Positions 18,713-26,286 are shown, numbered from the stretch's first letter. The stretch is DNA of 64,000 nt from Chitinophagaceae bacterium (GCA_027489035.1 JAIYAN010000024.1:1-64000), one strand, 5' to 3'. Notes: generated by a model not told the origin, from the letters alone. Program-made: numbers and translations.

Positions 18713-18900
18713 TAATCTATAAATAATACCAACAATTCAAATTAGATTTTAAAAAATTGAAATGACAGAACAATACGAAATTTGGTTTACTACACTCGCA
18801 AAGGACAGAGAAAACTTATATTATCTTAAGAATTTTCAAGACGATTTTTATCACTAAAGAAGTTGTTTATTTTAAAGCAAATAAATATTATTAAAGAATA

Positions 18901-19086
18901 CTGCCAATATTCTTTAATTAATTCTTACGCATTAGCATTTCCTAATTCTCAAACGTTACTTAAATTTAAATATCCAATATTATTTTTGATTTAAGGCGAT
19001 TTTACAAAACCTCTATTATATGAAGCATTAGCATTTTGAGGATTTATTTCAATAGCTTTGTTATTATCTGCGTTAGCATGTAGAAC
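18901..19086 (-). pseudogene. Decayed tetratricopeptide-repeat (TPR) gene
   Basis: The 427-bp gap after abiH is not empty. The minus strand reads, in a single frame, ANADNNKAIEINPQNANASY then NRG, a clear TPR consensus (KAIEINP...A..YNRG). After a stop it continues NIGYLNLSN, stop, ELGNANA, stop, ELIKEYWQ. The last piece is the usual closing helix of Bacteroidota TPR proteins (ELGNA.AQELI..YC). Three in-frame stops and shortened helices show that it is a relic. The rest of the gap (18713-18900 and 19087-19139) holds nothing else that I can support. Confidence 0.65.
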
Positions 19087-19139
19087 ACTCGAAATCAATT
19101 ATTTTTTGTTGAAACATTTCTTAATATAAATAAAATGAT

Positions 19140-20135
19140 ATGGCATTTATTTTAAAAAAACATTTATTTATAATCGCACTTTTCGCTTTGCTTTTTTTCT
19201 CAAATAACGTTTTTGCGCAAAGTTATAGAGGTCTGATTTCTCAAACGTTTATGCAGATTGCAGAAAAAGGCAATGTGATAAAAACAAATAAGCCGTTGAT
19301 AATTATATATAATCGAAATTATTGTAGTTTATATATTGGGGACAAAATCTCTTATTTCCCTGTAGAATCCTATTCAACAAGTATAAAGGAAGGGAATATT
19401 GAAGAAAGTTTTCTAAGTGGGGAAACATCAACCACAACATTTGGCTGGTATTTGATTAGAATATTGCATAATAATAATGGAGAGAGTGACATAACTATAA
19501 ATTTACCATCCATACCAGGAGGTGCTGCATATTTTGTTCAAAAAGCCAAAATTTATTCCGAAAATGGAAAGGTTAGCGGTAAGGTATTTGTGAATAATTG
19601 GGAACAGCTAAACAAAGATTTTAACTATAATGACAGTCTACATAAAATCAATGAGAAAAGAAAACTAGACGAACTGGCAAAAGCAAAATACGATGATTCC
19701 GTAAAAATTGCTTCAAAGGAAAAGGAAAAAAAAGAGAAGGAAGAAAGGAATAAAATAATTCTTGAAGAAAAATTAAACACTGGTAATAATGAATATGTTT
19801 TTAAATCTCGAGATGCTCAAAGCTATTTAACAAAAAAGATTGATTCTGCTGTTAGTGTGAACATAAGGCATATTTCTAAAATCGGGAAAATAAAGCTATA
19901 CATAAATCGAAATGGAAATATTGATTCTTGTACTAATGTCTATCCTTTTGAAAGCTACATTTCCAAAATTAATGAGATTGTAATGGGATTGAATTTAAAG
20001 GTTGCCCCTTTTTCAATAGATGGAAAAGCATACCATTCTTATGCAATAGTTGATTTAATGATCGATGAATACTTTTATGAAAACAATAAAAATCAAAATA
20101 AAAAATCAAAAGGATTAGGGGTAATGGGCTGGTAG
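19140..20135 (+). CDS. Secreted protein with coiled coil and possible TonB-C-like end
   Basis: The 331-residue product has a signal peptide (LFIIALFALLFFSNNVFAQ). Residues 30-160 form an unrecognised domain. A strongly charged coiled coil follows (KRKLDELAKAKYDDSVKIA, then KEKEKKEKEERN). The C-terminal 100 residues (IGKIKLYINRNGNIDSC... and AYHSYAIVDLMID) resemble a TonB C-terminal-type alpha/beta domain in which a short strand precedes an N.NG.ID turn; this is a tentative match. It stands alone between the restriction island and the convergent STAS/GHKL operon. Confidence 0.55.
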   Translation: MAFILKKHLFIIALFALLFFSNNVFAQSYRGLISQTFMQIAEKGNVIKTNKPLIIIYNRNYCSLYIGDKISYFPVESYSTSIKEGNIEESFLSGETSTTTFGWYLIRILHNNNGESDITINLPSIPGGAAYFVQKAKIYSENGKVSGKVFVNNWEQLNKDFNYNDSLHKINEKRKLDELAKAKYDDSVKIASKEKEKKEKEERNKIILEEKLNTGNNEYVFKSRDAQSYLTKKIDSAVSVNIRHISKIGKIKLYINRNGNIDSCTNVYPFESYISKINEIVMGLNLKVAPFSIDGKAYHSYAIVDLMIDEYFYENNKNQNKKSKGLGVMGW

Positions 20136-20386
20136 AAGGATTGCTAAAACTGAGTTTGCCGGTTATTCACCATCTTAACTCGGTAGGAGTCCAATCGAAA
20201 GCTATTTGTTTTTTGTTTCAACTTTGTATTGTCTGATTCATAATTGTGCCAACGTTTTGCAGTTACAAAAAGTTGGCGATTTTCGGAGATGAAAACTCAC
20301 GGCCACCAATGAACTTGAGACGAAGCATAAAGCTTCATTTAGCCACTGTATCGCCATTTTCTTGTAGGTGCTGGCGGTAGGTTTTC
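20136..20386. other. Non-coding spacer with a 28-nt hairpin between convergent genes
   Basis: No ORF is supported here. At 20249-20276 the arms CCAACGTTTTG and CAAAAAGTTGG pair at 10 of 11 positions around CAGTTA. The rest is unusually GC-rich for the window and continues into the stop of the minus-strand gene at 20387 (TAGGTTTTCTCATTTTCGG). From memory, similar spacers flank accessory genes in other Bacteroidota, but I cannot verify this. It could be a bidirectional terminator or a recombination-associated cassette boundary. Confidence 0.35.
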
Positions 20387-20995
20387 TCATTTTCGGTTTA
20401 TTTTCATTGCAAGTTGAAAAATTAATTTGTCAAAGTCAATGGAAGCTGCTTCTATTTTTCCTATTTTCTCAAGTCTAAGTGTTTGTATACCGTCCTTGGT
20501 TGCTTGATTTGCTCTTGAATTTGCAGTCCTTGGCGTATCTGTAAAAAGCTCCCAAATCTCTGATATTTTCTGCCTGATTTTGGAAGCTGTTTCGTCATTG
20601 TTTGCTATTATACTATTTTCCTCAGCAAGTGCCAAGATTGAGTTTACTCTAGTCCGAAGTGTTTTAAAGCAGGAATTTGTAAGTGGCGTTTCAAAATCTT
20701 CACATTCTAAAAGTTTATTGGTTTTTGTATTATATTCCAATTGAAAGTCTTTCAGATAGTTAATTATTAACTCCTTCTCCGATTTTTCTTGGTCGTTCTT
20801 TTTTGACAGAGTTCTGGTTATATAAATTGCAAGAAATATATTAACTCCAATAGATAATATTTCCATAGGGTTTATCTCAAAACTTACATCATTGGCAAAG
20901 TAGAGATTTGAATATTTTTTGAAAATTATAATAAAAATTACACCTGCTCCAAATCCAAATATGGATGCAATAGCGCTCTTATTGTCTTTCTGCAT
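20387..20995 (-). CDS. Two-span membrane protein of the STAS/GHKL operon
   Basis: The frame is open from 21022, but the ATG at 20995 (MQKDNKSAIASIFGFGAG) overlaps the upstream gene by only 17 bp and begins just before the first membrane segment, so it is preferred; the product is 202 residues. Two membrane segments (IASIFGFGAGVIFIIIF and EILSIGVNIFLAIYIT) are followed by a cytoplasmic helical domain of about 140 residues with many Glu/Lys and a central cysteine pair. The family is not recognised. The overlap with the STAS-like gene indicates that the three proteins are made together, perhaps as a membrane-bound effector or sensor. Confidence 0.6.
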   Translation of the reverse strand: MQKDNKSAIASIFGFGAGVIFIIIFKKYSNLYFANDVSFEINPMEILSIGVNIFLAIYITRTLSKKNDQEKSEKELIINYLKDFQLEYNTKTNKLLECEDFETPLTNSCFKTLRTRVNSILALAEENSIIANNDETASKIRQKISEIWELFTDTPRTANSRANQATKDGIQTLRLEKIGKIEAASIDFDKLIFQLAMKINRK

Positions 20996-21311
20996 CTTGT
21001 ATATATTGTTTAATATCGTCAATTAAATAATCCTCTTCTTCAGATTTGAAGTCAAGTAGACTTAACACCTGCTGTTTTCCATATGTCCTTGCAAGTCCAC
21101 CAAAAACCTCCTCAAGCCAAGAAGTTCCATAGCCAATTGTGCCATCAAGGTCCACATGGATTTTTTGGCTACTAGACATTGCTATTTTAAAATTCGGTTC
21201 GAGAATATCTTCTCTGAATTCTTGCCCTGAATGTGCCTTTTTCCCCTCATCCCTGTAACGAGAACCGGGTGTTTTAGAAAAGTCACAAACTCTAATTTTT
21301 ATGCTATCCAT
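20979..21311 (-). CDS. STAS-like (DUF4325) protein
   Basis: The frame is open from 21344; the ATG at 21311 (MDSIKIRVCDFSKTPGSRYR) is preferred, as it overlaps the upstream gene by 13 bp. The 110-residue product has the DUF4325 features: a GxRYRxEG-like start, EFREDILEPNF, the central strand KIHVDLDGTIGYGTSWLEEV with the conserved YGTSWLEE, and FGGLARTYG. Proteins of this type are STAS-like partners of GHKL ATPases, resembling the SpoIIAA/SpoIIAB anti-anti-sigma pairs. Here the ATPase is the gene directly upstream. Confidence 0.75.
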   Translation of the reverse strand: MDSIKIRVCDFSKTPGSRYRDEGKKAHSGQEFREDILEPNFKIAMSSSQKIHVDLDGTIGYGTSWLEEVFGGLARTYGKQQVLSLLDFKSEEEDYLIDDIKQYIQDAERQ

Positions 21312-22381
21312 TTTATGTTGATATTTTTTTCGTTTAACTCCCAAGTAACAAAAGTTCCACTAAATTCTTCTTTCAATTTGACATATTTGTTATTACTTAC
21401 ATCAGCAAATACATTATTACTGATTACTTTTAGGTTGCTTATTTGGTTTCGTGATAAAACTTCTCTAATCCCAGGCAATCCCTTTCCTCTAAAATGTTGA
21501 CCTGTCACTGTTAAGTGCATTTGTCCTTCTAAAAGCAACTTAAATATCTCGTCATTATCACCATGTATCAATCTATTTTTTATTTTTTCAAACCAACCAA
21601 ACCATTTATTGTCGTTGGGTTTATGTTTTAAACTTTCAAAGATGCCAACACCATAATCAATAAAAATAAATGAAACCTTTTTGTTTGGGTTGTCGTGATT
21701 AACTGATAACCACCAATGTTTTTCCCCTTTTTTGTTAATATCAGCGTGATTATTTGTGTTTTGCATTAATTCAAGTATGGTCCTTTGAAGCCCTTTGCAA
21801 GTTCGTCTCTCACCCCAAATAGTAGTAGACGCTTCTGCCATTACCAAATAGCCAAGTTCCGAATTCACTTCCTTGTTTGCCCTTGTAAATATTTGATTTT
21901 CTTTTCCTAAAGCGTATTCAAGTTTTTGTCCTATTGGTTTATTCAAATATTTAAAAAAGTCTGAGTTAATTAATAGTTTCGCTAAATCGTCATTCCGAGG
22001 AAAGTTACCATTAAATTTTATGTTTCGTGTCTTAAATGAAAACATTACTGAAACCAAAATGGTCACCGCAGAATAATCCAAATAAGTGATGTCTTTTAGA
22101 TTAATAAAAACGCTAGAATTATTAAGATACAATCTTTCGAGTTTATTAATGAACTTGATGGTTTCTTCAGGTTTTTCAATAAACGAAAAATGTTTGGGGG
22201 CAGTTATTTTAGTATAATCTGAAATTAATTTCTCTTCCTGTCTTAACTCCTTGCTCTTACCTTGTCCATTGAAGTTTTTGCTTATGCCTTTCTGTTTTGA
22301 TAAAATTCGTCTCTTCAAAAGTCTTTTTGCTCGACTTTTGTTTCGTTTTTTATATCTTGATGTAGTGTATAATTTCTTCAA
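21299..22381 (-). CDS. STAS domain fused to GHKL (HATPase) ATP-binding protein
   Basis: The 360-residue product starts with a very basic tail (about 20 of the first 45 residues Lys/Arg). Residues 65-130 look STAS-like (SVFINLKDITYLDYSAVTIL). Residues 195-355 hold a GHKL ATPase: N-box ELMQNTNNHA (Glu204, Asn208, His212), G1 box DYGVGI (242-247), G2 box RGKGLPGI (298-305), and a final SGTFVTWEL strand. Such ATPases include histidine kinases and anti-sigma kinases; there is no phosphoacceptor His domain here, so a SpoIIAB-like or switch function fits better. It is the first gene of a tight three-gene operon. Confidence 0.75.
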   Translation of the reverse strand: MKKLYTTSRYKKRNKSRAKRLLKRRILSKQKGISKNFNGQGKSKELRQEEKLISDYTKITAPKHFSFIEKPEETIKFINKLERLYLNNSSVFINLKDITYLDYSAVTILVSVMFSFKTRNIKFNGNFPRNDDLAKLLINSDFFKYLNKPIGQKLEYALGKENQIFTRANKEVNSELGYLVMAEASTTIWGERRTCKGLQRTILELMQNTNNHADINKKGEKHWWLSVNHDNPNKKVSFIFIDYGVGIFESLKHKPNDNKWFGWFEKIKNRLIHGDNDEIFKLLLEGQMHLTVTGQHFRGKGLPGIREVLSRNQISNLKVISNNVFADVSNNKYVKLKEEFSGTFVTWELNEKNINIKWIA

Positions 22382-22734
22382 TTATCGTCATTTTAAACTT
22401 ACCGCCAACTATCTTATCTCCAAAATACATTTCGCCTCCCCAACTCAAACATAACACATTTTTATAAATAGACGATATAAGTCGGGATAAATAATGCGGA
22501 TAATTTGATGTGCATTGTCTAATGATTTCCAAGTCCTCCAGAGCCTCCCAAAAGTTCGAAATTTGATAGATAAAAAATCTGTTTAAGAAATTTATCTAAT
22601 CATTGCAGTCACTATTTTTTGATTAGAGTGTAAGGGCATAGATTAACAATGATTGGAAATTTATGGTAATAGTCTTTTTTGGTGAGCCATATATCTACTT
22701 TTTCTCCAACAACAGAAATAATACCTTTTATCAT
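22350..22734 (-). other. Two short open frames upstream of the GHKL gene, possible gene remnants
   Basis: On the minus strand, 22612-22734 encodes a 40-residue ATG-started frame (MIKGIISVVGEKVDIWLTKK...). A second frame, open from 22595 to its stop at 22350 without an ATG, reads FWEALEDLEIIRQCTSNY and later LCLSWGGEMYFGDKIVGGKF; it could start at the TTG at 22532 and overlaps the GHKL gene by 32 bp. Both look protein-like but are short, so they may be pieces of one broken gene or a leader peptide. I see nothing else between 22735 and 22788. Confidence 0.25.
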
Positions 22735-22788
22735 CGGTCGAAAAATTTCAGCCAACTACGCTAATTAGAATAACTTGTCATTATGAGT

Positions 22789-23091
22789 TTATCTCCTGCC
22801 ATTAAAATTTTCTTGCTCTTTTTCTTTTTTGGCTTTAAACTTTTTTATTGCATAAACCGCAACTCCCACCACAGCTATACCCCAAAGTAAGTGCCAGATT
22901 GTAAAACCCTTCTTCGATTGGGGCACAGCAATTACGGGTGGGGGTGGTGGTATTTCGGGAATTATAGGTGTATGAATAACGCTTTCAACTACTTCTATTA
23001 CTGGCGGAGGGGCCACGGGTAACTCAGGTGCGTTTCTTAAAGCATTCAAATAATCAACTTTATCTGATAATATCTCTTTTATAACTTCCAT
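22789..23091 (-). CDS. Proline-rich single-span membrane protein
   Basis: The 100-residue product has a short helical N-terminus, a long Pro/Val/Ile-rich stretch (PELPVAPPPVIEVVESV, then IPEIPPPPPVIAVP), one membrane segment (IWHLLWGIAVVGVAVYAI, about 69-86) and a basic charged tail. The proline rod may span or extend from the membrane. It overlaps the zinc-ribbon gene by 13 bp and is surely co-transcribed with it. I do not recognise the family. Confidence 0.55.
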   Translation of the reverse strand: MEVIKEILSDKVDYLNALRNAPELPVAPPPVIEVVESVIHTPIIPEIPPPPPVIAVPQSKKGFTIWHLLWGIAVVGVAVYAIKKFKAKKEKEQENFNGRR

Positions 23092-23438
23092 ATTTTAACG
23101 GTTTGGTTTGTGAATAATACATAGGCGTAGCGTATCAACTTTTTCGCTTGGATATGCTCAATAGTTATTAATTCGGAGTAGGTATCCCATACAAAACCAC
23201 GGTCTATAAATACCTTTGCGGAAAAAGGTTTTGAGCCATACAAACCATAGGTTTCATTTGCCGTATTGTCAAGAAACAATAGGATTTTTTGAAGGGTTTT
23301 GTTTCTGTTTTTTTCTGCTGCTACAACGCTCTTGTTGTAATCGTAGCATTCATCACTGCAATAAACGGTATTGCCGTTTTTATCTTCTGGTAGTTCGCCG
23401 TCACAGATGGGGCAAAATCTTAGTGTTTTTTTCTTCAT
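23079..23438 (-). CDS. Small zinc-ribbon protein
   Basis: The 119-residue product opens with a four-cysteine zinc ribbon (FCPICDGELPEDKNGNTVYC, then SDEC), a form common in small nucleic-acid-binding or adaptor proteins. A helical middle (AAEKNRNKTLQKILLFLDNT) and a beta-rich end (FIDRGFVWDTYSELITIEHI) follow. It is the first gene of a two-gene unit with the proline-rich membrane protein. Its promoter region has a -7-like box (TATCTTTG, 23456-23463) and, further upstream, the TTCGTA half-site array, so it is probably tightly regulated. Confidence 0.55.
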   Translation of the reverse strand: MKKKTLRFCPICDGELPEDKNGNTVYCSDECYDYNKSVVAAEKNRNKTLQKILLFLDNTANETYGLYGSKPFSAKVFIDRGFVWDTYSELITIEHIQAKKLIRYAYVLFTNQTVKIWKL

Positions 23439-23455
23439 TTCTTTGGATTTAGAAA

Positions 23456-23482
23456 CAAAGATAAAATCGATATTTAAACAAA
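23456..23482 (-). promoter_or_regulatory. Promoter-like boxes before the zinc-ribbon gene
   Basis: Read on the minus strand, a TTTG box (23479-23482) is followed after 15 bases by TATCTTTG (23456-23463), which fits the Bacteroidota -33/-7 pair apart from short spacing (19 is usual). The -7 box ends 17 bases before the start codon. Confidence 0.4.
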
Positions 23483-23511
23483 ACCCTTTACTGTATTGAT
23501 TTTCAGGAGAA

Positions 23512-23561
23512 TTCGTATACTAATATACGAACCATTCGTACATTTTTGTACGAATTCGTAC
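23512..23561. promoter_or_regulatory. Array of TTCGTA half-sites, probable operator
   Basis: Five half-sites TTCGTA/TACGAA lie in 50 bp. Two make perfect palindromes: TTCGTATA and TATACGAA around CTAA (23512-23531), and ATTCGTAC and GTACGAAT around six bases (23534-23555). A single half-site TTCGTAC follows at 23555-23561. The forward half-sites start 23 and 20 bp apart, about two helix turns, so a regulator could bind along one face. The array lies just upstream of the promoter-like boxes of the zinc-ribbon gene and after the stop side of the gene ending at 23591. Confidence 0.6.
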
Positions 23562-23590
23562 ATTATGGAGTTTATGACGCCAAAAGATAT

Positions 23591-24628
23591 TTAAATACCT
23601 TCCTCAGGTAGATATTTATCCCAAGGAATTTTGATTTTAGTACTCCTTTCGCCACTCATATTTGATGCGATATTATACATCCCTTTTTCAGAAAAAAGGG
23701 CCTTCTCATATTCCTTTAGATAGCATGCAAAAAATAAAACATAATCGCGCTTATTTTTGCCGCTATGTTTCAGATAAAGTAAATGTATTGCATGGTCAAT
23801 TGTTTTTGTTGGGAATTTTTTGTTTGTATTTAGTCTAAATTTTTCTACAGGAATTTCCTTTGGTATTACTAGACCATTTGCAAAAATTTTATTAACGGTC
23901 TTTTCATCTAAAAAAGGAATTCGATCATCAAATTTTTCGTGGTATAAAAAGGAAAAAAAATGTCGAATTTGCTCATCTGTTAACTTCCCAGGAATTTTAA
24001 ATCCTTTTCTGCTTTCAATATATTTTTTAAATTCAATCTCTTCTTTTTCTGTATTTGGGCTTTTCTTTTTTTCAGGTTTTTCAACGACTATTTCCTCTTT
24101 TGAGTCAGATTTTCTATCTATCCATTTTTCTATTTCTTCGTTGAAGTTTGGCGGTAAAAGATAGAAATTGCCGTCAATTGATAGCAATTCTTGTAAAAAG
24201 TCGTCCAAAGATTGCTCGTCACCGTAAAAATTATCATAAACCTGAAAACTCAAAAATTCATTAATTGGAAGACCATTAGATTTAAGTTCTCCAATTTTTA
24301 AAGAAAATAAAATGCGGAATGTTTCCTCATTCGTATTCTCTCTGAAGATGTAGAGAATTTTTTCCAAATCATAAAAAGCTCCATCATTTTCAAAAAAATC
24401 CAGAATATACGTTCCATCCCATTCCGCATTTATTCTTGCATATTTTTCATAATTGCTATTATATTCTCCTTCGTGTGGTGGATTCAAAAAAGGTTTAGTC
24501 TCTGAATCAAGAACAGCTTTTTTAATGTGGGTATAAATTTCTCTTGCATTGTAGTTAACGATAGTATTTTGCCTTAATTGATCATTCACAAATTGAACGA
24601 TTGAGCTGATTTCTATGTGATAATCCAT
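23591..24628 (-). CDS. Unrecognised protein downstream of abiEii
   Basis: The 345-residue product matches no family that I know. The N-terminal 165 residues are acidic with a regular strand/helix pattern (EISSIVQFVNDQLRQNTIV, YILDFFENDGAFYDLEKI). A Lys/Glu-rich linker follows (SKEEIVVEKPEKKKSPNTEK), then a C-terminal helical domain of about 130 residues (LTDEQIRHFFSFLYHEKF, DHAIHLLYLKHSGKNKRDYV). It starts 28 bp after abiEii on the same strand, so it is probably the third gene of the abiE operon. Its role is unknown. Confidence 0.6.
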   Translation of the reverse strand: MDYHIEISSIVQFVNDQLRQNTIVNYNAREIYTHIKKAVLDSETKPFLNPPHEGEYNSNYEKYARINAEWDGTYILDFFENDGAFYDLEKILYIFRENTNEETFRILFSLKIGELKSNGLPINEFLSFQVYDNFYGDEQSLDDFLQELLSIDGNFYLLPPNFNEEIEKWIDRKSDSKEEIVVEKPEKKKSPNTEKEEIEFKKYIESRKGFKIPGKLTDEQIRHFFSFLYHEKFDDRIPFLDEKTVNKIFANGLVIPKEIPVEKFRLNTNKKFPTKTIDHAIHLLYLKHSGKNKRDYVLFFACYLKEYEKALFSEKGMYNIASNMSGERSTKIKIPWDKYLPEEGI

Positions 24629-24656
24629 CTTTTTAATTTTTACTTATGTTTCTATG

Positions 24657-25460
24657 TTAGATTTTTAATTTTTTCAAGTGTCTATTTACTTCCCTTTCTA
24701 CTTGTTCAAAATCTGGCAATTCTTTTATTTGGTCCTGTAACGAACTTTTCCAGCGTGCTTTATATTGAGGGATTCTTTCGGTCATCTTTTTGTTAAAATC
24801 AACCGCATTTATATTTTTGCTGTTGCATTTTGTTTTGAACTCCGCGTTGTAAAAATCAATATCCATTCCGTGTTGTTCCAGTAAATACCAAATGTCATAA
24901 TAGTCTCGCGCCTGCATCCTTTGCATTACAGAACGCATTTTTTCAACCAATACTTCTTCAAGCGGGTAACACAATAATTGATGGTCTTCCATATCAGAAT
25001 AACCAATAAACGCACTTTTCATTATTGGCGCAAAAACCAATTGCTCACTTCTGGATATATCTACCTTTACACTTTTGTTGTTTCCTTGTCCGCCAAGTGG
25101 ACCTACATAGCTGATGTAAAAATTGATGCCGCCATCTTCATGCTCATTATTATCAATAATATCCAAAGGAATGTTTGCTTCTTCTTTCACATATGCAAAT
25201 GTTTCTCTGAATAAAGAAAATATGAGTTCATTGGTTGTATAATTATCCAGCAATGTAAAATCCAGGTCTTCGGAAAAACGGTAGTCTTCAAAATATATTT
25301 TCTTTAAAACAGTTCCACCTTTAAACACAATTAATTTTGATAATTCTTTGTGCTGAGCAATTCCTTTTAATATCCAGGAAAGCACATAATCTTTTTCAAT
25401 TTGTTGGTCACGCACTTCGGCATTTCTTGCCTTTTGCTGTATTTCGGATGGCTTTATCAT
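24657..25460 (-). CDS. abiEii: AbiEii-type nucleotidyltransferase toxin
   Basis: The 267-residue product carries the nucleotidyltransferase signature of AbiEii/AbiGii toxins near residues 45-70: VFKGGTVLKKIYF (GG motif) followed by RFSEDLDFTLL with the metal-binding SEDLDF. Further on, VEKMRSVMQRMQARDYYDIW is the conserved KMxA..R..RDYYDIW block. Family members are type IV toxin-antitoxin toxins; related MenT enzymes add nucleotides to tRNA. The start overlaps the end of abiEi by 4 bp, the usual antitoxin-first order. Confidence 0.88.
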   Translation of the reverse strand: MIKPSEIQQKARNAEVRDQQIEKDYVLSWILKGIAQHKELSKLIVFKGGTVLKKIYFEDYRFSEDLDFTLLDNYTTNELIFSLFRETFAYVKEEANIPLDIIDNNEHEDGGINFYISYVGPLGGQGNNKSVKVDISRSEQLVFAPIMKSAFIGYSDMEDHQLLCYPLEEVLVEKMRSVMQRMQARDYYDIWYLLEQHGMDIDFYNAEFKTKCNSKNINAVDFNKKMTERIPQYKARWKSSLQDQIKELPDFEQVEREVNRHLKKLKI

Positions 25461-26278
25461 GTAATGATGGCATTTAGTATGGTATCAGTATCTATATTTT
25501 TTTGTACACTCCAACGAGCATTTCTTTTTCCTTCTTTAGGCAGTTCTGTGTCGAGCACAACATAAGATGCTGTTTTTATTTTTTGTAGTTTTTCTATGAT
25601 TGGATTTTCTATTTTCAATAATTCCAATAAAAAACCCAATCTCTTTATTACAGCTTGTGAGCCAAATTTTATTGTGTATTCTAAAAGTGTATCAAAGTTG
25701 ATTTTTGTCTTGGATGCATAAATAGCTTTTGCCACCTCAACAATCCCTCCGGCATATTCGGGTTTAAACAAACAATCAACAATCGTCTTTTCCAAATCAG
25801 AACAAAGCACTTTATTAAAACTATCTATCCATATTTTCTTCGAACCAAAAAAATGTGTTGCGTTGTGATACACAAATTGAAAGGAGACATTTTTAATTTT
25901 CAACTCCGCGGGTTTAATTTGCTTTGACACAACTATTTGTTCTTTCAGTGATGGTTGTGTTATCAGATTATGAATCTGTAAGGCAGAATAATAACCGATA
26001 TAATATTTTGCATTGTTTACTAAATGCTCGGCTAATAAATGCCAGTCAGGCATAAACTTACTTGACTCGGCTTCATATGGAATAATATAAAAAACACCTT
26101 CTTTAATACGCATCAACAATCCTCTTTTCGACATATCACTCAACAACTCACGCACGGTATTGGTTTTTGAGTTAGGCAGTGCCTGATATGCTTGGTTATT
26201 GTCAAAGCAAACCTGGTTCTTACCGTTAAAGTAGGTAAGCAGTTCATTTGATTGTTTTGATATTAACTTATCTTTCAT
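25457..26278 (-). CDS. abiEi: AbiEi-type antitoxin
   Basis: The frame is open from 26317; the ATG at 26278 (MKDKLISKQSNELLTYFNGK) is preferred, because it lies just downstream of the operator-like palindrome and removes a 13-residue extension. The 273-residue product has an N-terminal winged helix (TVRELLSDMSKRGLLMRIKE, GVFYIIPYE) and a C-terminal domain with HNATHFFGSKKIW and the SDLEKTIVDCLFKPEY motif that marks AbiEi proteins. It represses its own promoter and neutralises the partner toxin without direct binding in studied cases. Confidence 0.85.
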   Translation of the reverse strand: MKDKLISKQSNELLTYFNGKNQVCFDNNQAYQALPNSKTNTVRELLSDMSKRGLLMRIKEGVFYIIPYEAESSKFMPDWHLLAEHLVNNAKYYIGYYSALQIHNLITQPSLKEQIVVSKQIKPAELKIKNVSFQFVYHNATHFFGSKKIWIDSFNKVLCSDLEKTIVDCLFKPEYAGGIVEVAKAIYASKTKINFDTLLEYTIKFGSQAVIKRLGFLLELLKIENPIIEKLQKIKTASYVVLDTELPKEGKRNARWSVQKNIDTDTILNAIIT

Positions 26279-26286
26279 AGTTGATT

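Noticed and set aside
18762-18857. 31-residue plus-strand ORF (MTEQYEIWFTTLAKDRENLY...) after abiH
   Set aside because: It is too short and has no recognisable family or coupling; adjacent DNA on the other strand is explained as a decayed TPR gene. It may be a fragment, but I cannot support it as a gene.
23512-23561. Intrinsic terminator for the 345-residue gene
   Set aside because: The palindromes are regular operator-like half-sites with no T-tract, and they lie next to promoter boxes of the downstream gene.
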